Assembly (NCBI GenBank): GCA_905116865.2
Contig: CAJHNH020008432.1
Span: forward strand, 7,501 to 71,500
Direction of reading: 5' to 3'
DNA length: 64,000 bases
Source: Candidula unifasciata
Taxonomy: Eukaryota > Mollusca > Gastropoda > Stylommatophora > Geomitridae
The position numbers and the translations under genes were made by a program. The notes under the pieces are model-generated. The model ran no database searches and was not told the origin of the DNA. It worked only from the letters and a program-made list of their open reading frames with translations. Positions 32,380 through 42,451 of the stretch are shown here, one piece after another. Within the stretch, counting starts at the first letter, position 1; the number at the start of each line of letters is the position of its first letter.

Positions 32380-32895
32380 CAGCGTCAAGGCTTCTATTTC
32401 CCATGCATCCATACTGCACAATTCAGCACTGTCATCTGGAAAGATAAAAAGGTGCCACATACAGTATGTTGAAAAAGCTGCATCTGATACAGCACGCAGC
32501 GTTTCGCAAAATCACCTACATAGTTGCCCTAGAGCATACTGGTGTGAGAGGCAATGAGAGCGCGGACGCTCTGGCTGGCGGTTTGACTATCAGGAATAGG
32601 CCCTCTATAGACAGGAGAGACGTCATCAGTGCCATACGAAAGACTAAACGCTGCGGGGCTTCCAGTTTCATGGAAAATTATTTTGTACTGAATAGGCTGC
32701 ATACCCTGCGTGTGCCAACTGGAGCGGTGAGACAGGAAAACCATGCACCATGCGAGAGCCACCCATCATTACATCAGCCAGAACAGAATGGGAGTTGTTA
32801 GCCTAAAAACACTTGGAGGCATACTCAGCAGAAGATCGGAGCACATATGGTTAAGTCCGATGTGCGATGAAAATAATCTAAAAAATTAACAATGT
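32380..32895 (+). pseudogene. LINE RNase H 3' fragment upstream of AnmK
   Basis: Contains FRKITYIVALEHTGVRGNES with ADALAGG (RNase H C-terminal motif) and then RRDVISAIRKTKRCGA, with later frame breaks. It ends about 40 bp before the acceptor of the AnmK start-codon exon. Confidence 0.7.
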
Positions 32896-32908
32896 TGTAA
32901 AGGATATT

Positions 32909-32934
32909 TAACCTTTTTCTTTCTATTGCTACAG
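32909..32934 (+). promoter_or_regulatory. Splice acceptor before the AnmK start-codon exon
   Basis: A pyrimidine tract and TTGCTACAG lie 56 bp before the AnmK ATG. This implies a noncoding or N-terminal upstream exon not identified with certainty. Confidence 0.55.
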
Positions 32935-32990
32935 ACACTTTTCCTCTTGTTCCCGGGGATTTCTATAAGTGAAATCCTCTGCCCAACAAG

Positions 32991-33179
32991 ATGACAACCT
33001 ACCACGGTATAGGAATCATGTCGGGTACATCGCTGGATGGCCTTGACCTCTGCTTTGCTGAATTCACCGGCGACTCGGAGACTGATATCTGGGGATACAG
33101 GATTGAACACGCGGCTACTGTACCTTACAACAGGGACATGCAGGAACGGCTGGCAAATGGCATCGGCTTGTCAGGAATT
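32991..33179 (+). CDS. anmK: anmK coding exon 1
   Basis: 63 codons, from [17 protein letters not shown] to [10 protein letters not shown]. The donor GTAAGT starts at 33180 and is the first unit of the 24-bp array. Confidence 0.93.
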
Positions 33180-36100
33180 GTAAGTATATTGTCTGTCAAA
33201 ATTGTAAGTATACTGTCTGTCAGAATTGTAAGTATATTGTCTGTCAGAATTGTAAGTATACTGTCTGTCAGAATTGTAAGTATACTGTCTGTCAGAATTG
33301 TAAGTATACTGTCTGTCAGAATTGTAAGTATACTGTCTGTCAGAATTGTAAGTATACTGTCTGTCAGAATTGTAAGTGTACTGTCTGTCAGAATTGTAAG
33401 TGTACTGTCTGTCAAAATTGTAAGTGTACTGTCTGTCAGAATTGTAAGTATACTGTCTGTCAGAATTTTAAGTATACTGTCTGTCAGAATTGTAAGTGTA
33501 CTGTCTGTCAGAATTGTAAGTGTACTGTCTGTCAGAATTGTAAGTGTACTGTCTGTCAGAATTGTAAGTGTACTGTCTGTCAGAATTGTAAGTATACTGT
33601 CTGTCAAAATTATATGTATACTGTCTGTCAGAATTATAAGTATATTGTCTGTCAGAATTGTAAGTATACTGTAATTATACTGTCTGTCAGAAGGTCATGA
33701 GTTCGGGTCCTGACGAGGGTCAGACATTTGTCAAAAATGACCTTGGCTCCCAGGTCAACCCAGCCTTGAATGGGTACCAGATGCAGTTCCATGAAATAAA
33801 GGCGATCTGAGTGCTGTTGACCACACCACTCACCAAGTGCCGTTTGGTCTTTAAAATATAGGTCAATTATATATACCCATTACACCTGAAGGCATGGAAA
33901 CGGGTCCTTTACTTTTACTTTACCTTCAATGGGTAAGCAGCGCCAACAGTGGAAAACACCAGTATTCTGTCGCGACTCCCATTTTTGTCAAAACTGAATG
34001 TTCACCTAGTTATTACCTTTTTAAAAATATGTATATTATCATTTCAAATGAAAGCGCAGAGAAAGAATATGGTTATACCTTAATCCTTTCGTCTTTTTCA
34101 GGACGAAATTTTTTGTTATTTGAAGCCCCACCCTGGCTTTTCCCAAGGGCCGCAATATAGGCAGGCCATAAATATGGCCAATTGTCTGAACGCAGTTTCT
34201 GGGACCTCTCCACGGCGATCTTCATACACATGGTGGCACTTTGTGTCATCGGGTGCTTATCGCTTGTGTGATGTCCTGGTGGGGTAGAAAGTCAGTCAGT
34301 CAGCGCAGAGAATAGTAAAAGTAAAAAATATACAATTTTAAAGAAAAATATTGTTAAAAACAAACTGTAGCTAGTTTGCGGTTAAATTAGTAGGTACTCT
34401 CTGTAATTTTCAAACTGAGTGGAAGATGGTTCCATAAATGAGCTGCAGAAAATGCTAAACTTGTTTTAAATAAATCAATTTTAGGTTTAGGCAAATGTAA
34501 TAAACTTAATTGCTTGCTATTTATAGGATTAGATTTAATCAATGGAACAATGTAACTTGGAGTATTTTGATATAAGATTTTTAAAATGAATTTTGCTTTG
34601 TTAAAAATTAAACGTAAAATGTTTTCTAAATGGTATAAGAGATTTTTTAACATAGTTTCTGTCGTAGACTAGACGTAAGGCCCGATTTTGTAGACAACAT
34701 AGTCTTTGACATTAGATTTGGGGCAATCATCCCAAACTGTGGAACAGTAGTCAATGTAGTCAATGTCTGTTTAGAGGTAGGATACGTAAAATATTGTACA
34801 TTTTTTTTTGGTCCAGAAAGTGCTGAATTTTGCCAAGGTGGTAAACTTTTTGTGCTGTATTGTTGCTCATGGCATGAACATGGGAACACCAAGTTAAATG
34901 GCTGTCAGTTAAAACATCTAATATTTTATGTTCAACTACATTAACAATACGTAGTTTGTCGATTGGGAGCTCAAGCGGTAGCTTGTGTAAAGCTAATGTT
35001 TGTAGCTTTTACCTATTTGTTATTGTCATAGATTTAGTTTTATTTATGTTAATTTGCATGTGAGTATCATTGCTCAATTTTATGAAATTTTCTATACCTT
35101 TCTGTAAAGAACGTTCTAACTCATTACAGTTCTTGTCTGTTACAAAGGTGGACAGTTCTGGTTGTTTCGTCCACATCTGGACTTTGGTCTTGTTCCACAA
35201 AGTGAACTTTGCATACACATCAATTTAATAGATCTGGTTTATTTGTTGACAGGATTTGATCAAACTACAAAGTGACTACAGCCATTTTGTTGGACAGTGT
35301 GTACAAAAGTTTATAGACAGCAAAGATCTGCGACCAGATTTTGTGGCCTCCCACGGCCATACTGTCTTTCATCAGCCAGAGAATGGTGTCACATTACAAT
35401 TGGGAGAGGGCGAGATCATCTCTACATATATAGGGTTAGTGTATATTGTCTGTCTGTTTTTTGTCTCCAGGCTGCTATAAGTAAAGGACTTTTCCACACC
35501 TTTAGGTGTATTGGGCATATAGGGTTGGAACCTACATTTTATAGACCAGCTGCAACTCGGTGGGTGATTTGGTCAACATCATACTGGCCACCTTTACTTC
35601 CCAGGACTGCACCTGGTACCCACTCAAAGCTGGGTCAACCTGGGAGCCAGGGTCAATTTTCAAAATACAAATCTGGCTCCATTAGGATTTAAACCCATGA
35701 CCGTCCGATCTGCAGGTGAGCGTCTAGCCACTAAACCATGGCGGCCCCCTCCCTTGCCTTTCCTGGCTGCTAAAAAGAAGTTTAATTGCTCGTGACTTCA
35801 AGATTTGCATCCTAGATGGCAATCCAACAAAGTTGGTCCTAAATAACTATTTCATATCAGCAGGCAAGCGTTTTAGCCACTGCACTACTACAGTAAATTT
35901 ACTCTAAGAATAATTTGTTAAATTTTAAGCAATTTTGGTTATTTCAAGTAGCACACAGAATACTGAAACATAAACGATTAATTTTCCAAGGTGCCCATTC
36001 GTGTGCAACTTCCGGACCAAAGATGTAGCCCTGGGAGGCCAGGGGGCACCACTTGTTCCGTGCGGGGAGCGCTTTCTCTTCCAGCAGACGGACATGTGTA

Positions 36101-39100
36101 TCAACCTTGGTGGCATTGCCAATGTCGGTTGCAAGGTTAGCTAGTTTTTTTCATATTAAAAGTACATTGCAAATAAAAATATCAAGTCAAATGGACCCCT
36201 GTGAGTTCTGGGGCCAAGTTTGGGGTGGGGGAATAGTTTTTTCAAAACATCTGGGTTGCTCTTTGTGACTGCAGAGAACTTTAAGGATTCTTCTGTAAAA
36301 CCATGCCTCTGAGGCCTGAAGAAATTATTTGGACTAAATATCAATTATCCATGATTCATGGCCATATGTTATTTACATTAGTCCTATACTACCAGTTCCA
36401 ACTATTATCATAAACAAAATCAACACTTATGAAATGAAATGCTATCTGCCCTCGTTCCTAGTCTGAGACCAAGCTGACCTGTTCTGTGTTAAGAACTGAC
36501 ATAATAACACTTGGGACATTTACCATAAGTGCTAAGTCTGCATCTTCAGCAGCCAGCAAACAGTTCCAATTTCAGTGCTGCCTATTGCAGTTTAATTGTA
36601 TATCCTTTTTGCTTTTCCACTTAGTGCAGGATCGATCAGGACCGCTGGTCACTCCTAGTGGTCACTCCTAGGTGTACCGTTCTCTTCGAACCATAATGAT
36701 GGGTGTGTGCCTCTGCACTGTCCACTTGCTTCCAGAGGGCCCCGACCACACCTAGCTCAACATGCATCAGTTCACCACTGAGTGGTCTAGAACCAGTGAA
36801 TCTGTTTGCCTGTTCAATTCCCAACACACCTGCATCCCCCAGAGGAAACAATTCAAACACTAGGCACATGGGACCTCTGAAGTGATGCTTGCTGCTCTGC
36901 ATGCAGTGTACACGTCTTCACCTTTCTTACCATGCATTTTGAGTCAGTTACAATCACATCATGTGTATGCAGCTGGCTCTCAAGCCAGCAAAAAGCTGTT
37001 GTGACCACTACACCTCTATTCTCAGACTAGATGTTGTAGTATCATATGCTAGATGTTGTAGTATCATATGCTGGATGTTGTAGTATCATATACTGGATGC
37101 TGTAGTATCAAATGCTAGATGTTGTAGTATCATATACTAGATGTTGTAGTATCATATACTGGATGTTGTAGTATCAAATGCTAGATGTTGTAGTATCATA
37201 TACTAGATGTTGTAGTATCATATACTAGATGTTGTAGTATCACATGCTAGATGTTGTAGTATCATATTCTAGATGTTGTAGTATCATATACTAGATGTTG
37301 TAGTATCATATGCTAGATGTTGTAGTATCATATGCTAGATGTTGTAGTATCATATGCTAGATGGTGTAGTATCATATGCTAGATGTTGTAGTATCATATG
37401 CTGGATGTTTTAGTATCATTTGCTAGATGTTGTAGTATCATATGCTAGATGTTGTAGTATCATATGCTAGATATTGTAGTATCATATGCTAGATGTTTTA
37501 GTATCATATACTAGATGTTGTAGTATCATATGCTAGATGTTGTAGCATCATTTGCTAGATGTTGTAGTATCACTTGCTAGGCTTTGGTGCACTAAGTGTC
37601 ATTGTTCAATGTTCATTTTAAAGATCATCTTCATCACATTTCGGACATGATCTCCTCCTCAGCATTAAACGTTATCCTGGTTACAATCTAACAGATTGTA
37701 AAAGAACAAATAATTAAGAAAAAGAAGATCAAATAGTTTTTGTATCTTGTTAGAGTGCAGCAACATCCACTTCCAACATGGATGCAACTAGGGCATTTTT
37801 TGTTTTTAGGCAGTATGCAATGGTATGCAGTACCGGCACCTATTGGGCATATTTTTGCCTAGTGCTGGTGTAATAGATACTTTGTGGTGAGGCAGAGTGG
37901 TCGAGCCTTTAACCTTGTGATCTGAAGTTTGTGGGCTCATTTCACAGCTGTGTCACTAAGTGTACGAGTGCAGAGTTTATGAAGACTCCTGGAGATCCTC
38001 ACCGGAGATATGGTATTTTTGTTTTATGCGATGCTCTTAGCAGGTGGCTAGCCAGGAGAGGGACAGAGCCGTATGAGATCAAACATGGTGTAATGATGTT
38101 TATCCACTCAACATTTACCTTGTTATTTTTAACTGGTACCTATTTGTAGACACTTTTGATTACTAGCACCTTTTTCCCCCTAGAAAAAACAATCATGCCC
38201 TAGATCAAGACTGGCTCCAGCTGACGGGACATGCTGCAGACGCCACTAAACCAGGCTAACGATATGTTAACGCAGTGATTCTCAAAGTGGGTGCCGTGTG
38301 CATATGTCAGGGGTGCCACAGCAAAAATCAAGAAATTTTCCACATCTGCTTGACATTAAATTTGCACTGGTTTTTTTTTTTCTTCTTCTTCTCTTAAGTA
38401 TTCAAACCACTTTAAGGGTAGGTGTGCCACAAAACGTTTTTTGTTTTTGTTTTGTTTTGGTTTTTTTGGTTTTGCCTGATGAAAAAGTGAGAAATGCTGT
38501 GTTAGCATATGGTTAGCCTGGTTTGGTGATGTCAGCAGCTTGACCCATCAGCTGGAGCTTGTCTTAACTAGATGTAACATTCGCTTGGTATTTTTCAGGG
38601 AGACAAAGGCTTTGATGTGTGCCCTTGTAACATGTTGCTAAACCATCTCGCAACTCTCCACGACCCTGACCTGCAGTTTGACCGCAATGGTCAGCTGGCA
38701 GCGACTGGTCAAGTGTTGCCTGATGTCCTGGAGCAGCTTGACCAGCTGGACTTCTACCAGCAGAGGGGACCCAAGTCACTGGGCTATGAGTGGGTGTCCC
38801 AGAATCTGCTGCCATTACTTAAGGTAACAGTCTGTCTTGTTCATCCTGTATTGTTCCCTAGCCTTAAAGAACTACAGGCTATGCCAGGCAGGTGCCCCAA
38901 TTATAACATCCTCAAAAGTTGAATGGAGTATCTGGATCTGTGCTGGTAGTCAGCCGGTCAGATTTAGATTGTGCAGTCTTAGTGTAATATGAAATCACAA
39001 AATCAGACGAATGCTAGGAATAAAGCCAGTCTTACAGTCATCAAAGAACAACAAAAGAAGTGGTTTGGACACCTAACAAGAATGCCCTGGTACTATCTAC

Positions 39101-39297
39101 CACAGCGAGCCACACTAAAACCTTACAGCGGTTATAAAGTGAGTGGAAGACCTCAGAAAATATGGAGTGATGGCATTTAGAACAGCCTTACAGAAATGAA
39201 CACGTCTTAATAGTGCTCCTTGACAGAGCTCATTAACGAATGTTTCAAATCCCCCGACACTTTGCTGAGGTACAAGGTGGAAGAGAAGAAGAAGAAA

Positions 39298-39328
<31 letters not shown>

Positions 39329-42300
39329 CTTAGTGTGTCAAAGCATCAGTAGCAGTACTGAATGAAGAAACAGCACATGCACTCTCTTTTACTCATGCAT
39401 ATAAACATACAGGTATAAATGAACATAATCATGTCATCCATGAGTTTTGTATATGTTCTTAATATTCATATTTTGTGTTATGGACATTAAATGTTTTATA
39501 GATCAAATACAATTGCTGTTTGAAAGATGAGTAGTTGGTAGGTTCAAATGTAGTTTATAACTCTTTGGAAAAAAAAGGTTCATTTGTTCAATCTGATGAT
39601 CATACAATACAAATGTCGAGACAAAATTACATGAATCCCAGTTATACCCAGATGGGTTAAATGGGATATCTATTATTAAATTACTACTAAATGAGGTTAA
39701 TTGAGATGGCAGAGTGGATGATATTGATGATGGTTTATCAGGGGTAACCATGTTGTAATGACAATGGTGAGAATGGTGATCTTATGGTGATGATAATGGT
39801 GATTTGATTATGGTGAAAATGACAGACATGGTAGTGTTGGTGATTATCATGGTGATAATGAGGATGAGAATGATGAACTAATATTGTTAACAGTCCCTAT
39901 TTTTTTCAAAATTGCAGACAGACCAACATTCAATCCCAGATCTGCTGCAGACTTGTGTGGAGCACATCTCACAACATGTCTCAGATGCTTGTGTCAAAGC
40001 CATCAACAAAAGTCACGGCACTGTCCTTGTAACAGGGGGCGGAGCCTACAACTGCACTCTCATAAATAATTTAAAAGCAAAACTGAAGAAACATAACATT
40101 AAGGTAGGTTTCATGGTGATGTCATTTTTAACACCAATTTATTATTCGTGTCTTGACCAAACAATAAAAAAAGCATGTAAAATGAGTATCTGAGTAAAAA
40201 TCTTCTGAAATTTACTTCTTCTACACGTTCACTGGCTGTCAAATCCAGTCGAAAGCTCTGGTTGTTCATCCCCCCATGGACTTGAGTCTTGTTCCAGAAC
40301 CTGAGTGTTGCATGCAAATCTGTTAAACAGATCTGACTCATCTGAATGCATACTGTTTGTTCCTTGCTTCTCAGGCAGATGCACTATGACTTTGAAGGAT
40401 GTCCCCAATTAATCGACTCTTACAACATGATTTTGTGTAGGCACTGGGTCTGTTCTTGTTTTTCCTACAATGGGGCCATGGCACTTCACGCAGAACTTCT
40501 GAACAGAATGACTATATTTGAAACAGCTGAAATTAGTCTTTTTCTTTTCCTGTGCTAGCCTCAAAAGGATAATTGGCATAATGCATTGTGGTTTGCAGCT
40601 AGACTGCAATATCTGTGCTGTCCGCCCAAACACATCTGATTTTAGTAAACCCTTAATTAGTCACTTGTATAGCATGCTTGTTAATGACCAGTGGGTCTGT
40701 TCTCTTTTCCTGCCAAAATATGACCCCAGAACCCACACATGGAGCTAAATGAGCGACTTAACTCAGTTTGTTTAAACAGTTAAAATTAGTAACAAGATGA
40801 GAAATTTAAAAAAAAAAAAAAAACCACACAATCAAATTTGTGTTTTTTAAATTTAATCAGAATCTGTTCATACGTATATTTAAGGATAAGAATGGGAGAA
40901 AACCATCAAAGCAGAGTAGCAACACTCAGGGCCAATATCAAGCTCGACATTTAAAATAGCTACACAAAACATCTGTGGTTTAAGATCCTCTCTGTGACGC
41001 TTTGCGGTATAAGCAAAAAGACAAATAAAGAAGAAGATTTTAATCATTTGAAATGAGTTATTCAGTTTTAAACAACAGTAATGAGTAAAAGAATTAAAAA
41101 CAGCTGAAATGAGTTATTAAATTCCTCGTCGGGTGGGTTCCAGGTCCCTATTTTGGTGGACTCTGACATGATTATTCATTTACTGACTTCAGCTTTCTTC
41201 AGGAACATTTATCTCTGGATCACTGGCTACAAACACTGGCGGTGTGCAAGAGTGCACAGCACTGATAGCTATTTTTGAACAAAAGTACCAACTTTGGCAG
41301 CCCTGATTGCAGCTAGAAAGCCTTCATCAACATACGACATGAATAATTCAATAATTGAATGAATAAACACAATTGGACGTGCGTGCAGGCTTGACAATGT
41401 TGAGTGAGGAGAGGAGTGGGTCAAGGTGTCCGAACAAGTTTCAGACTTGTGTAGGGTTCTAATCATGTTAGGTCGTAAGTAAGTAAGGCCAGCTGGCGCT
41501 GCAGAATCAGAAGTTCAACAAATGATACATGACAATTCCCGCCAATGTGATGTGATTATCTATACAGATGGCTCTGTGTTGAGAGGCAGACGAAGTGCAT
41601 GGAAGTTCATATCTGAGGTGAATGGACGTCACTTAATGCAGCAAAGCCTTGCATATAATATCACAATGTCTAGTTTGAGAATGGAGGTGGAGGCAGTCTT
41701 TGCTGCACATGTTGAGAAAAGTGAAAACAGGTAGGCTTTGTGCAGAGTAGCAAGCATCACTTCAGAGGTACCCGGTGGTTAGCATCCTTTGGATATTTTC
41801 TCTGGGTCATGCAGCTGTGTTAGGAAATGAGCAGGAAGATAGACTGACTGGCTCTGCACCAAATTGGTGGTGAATTGATGTATAACAAGCTAGGTATTTT
41901 GAGTGCTATTTGGGTACGAGTGAACAGTGTGGAGATGCAAATAGATATTACAGTCTGAGGAGAAAAGCACTGTGAGGATTTACCAGGGGATCTAGCCAGG
42001 CACTCAACACTCAGGGAAAGGAGGAGATGGATATACAATCAGACGGTTACTGGTGCCATCAGAATTGGAACTCTTCGTTTGCTGCTGAAGATGGGGGTGG
42101 GGCACTTATGGGAGTGCCCCGAGTGCTGTGATGTTGATTCTTAATTCAACATACAACAACATGAATTAACGTTGCATTTACATACAAGAATACACAAAAT
42201 CACTGACTGAGGTCTTTAAAAAAATCCACCCGTCTGTCTGGCCACTTGAAACTCTGAGGCATGTGTGAGTACAGGAAATGAATACTAGCCACAAAAGATT

Positions 42301-42420
42301 GTGAAAGGCAAGAGCCATAATTTAAACAAATATTAGAAAGAATAGTTTCTCCTTAATCTATAATTTGTTTCAAGCACAGACATTCCTTTTGAAACATGAC
42401 AGTGATGAATACTGACGTTC

Positions 42421-42451
<31 letters not shown>

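Noticed and set aside
33125..33607. 160-residue open frame on the minus strand (ILTDS... repeats) and the 227-residue plus frame extending exon 1
   Set aside because: Both come from a 24-bp repeat whose length is a multiple of three and which lacks stops. The plus frame is intron sequence after a good donor.
38608..38631. Loss-of-function mutation in AnmK at the GPGN motif
   Set aside because: The catalytic Asp and Asn remain, the whole protein is otherwise intact, and a CP-N pattern is known to me from Bacteroidetes-type enzymes. I treat it as lineage variation.
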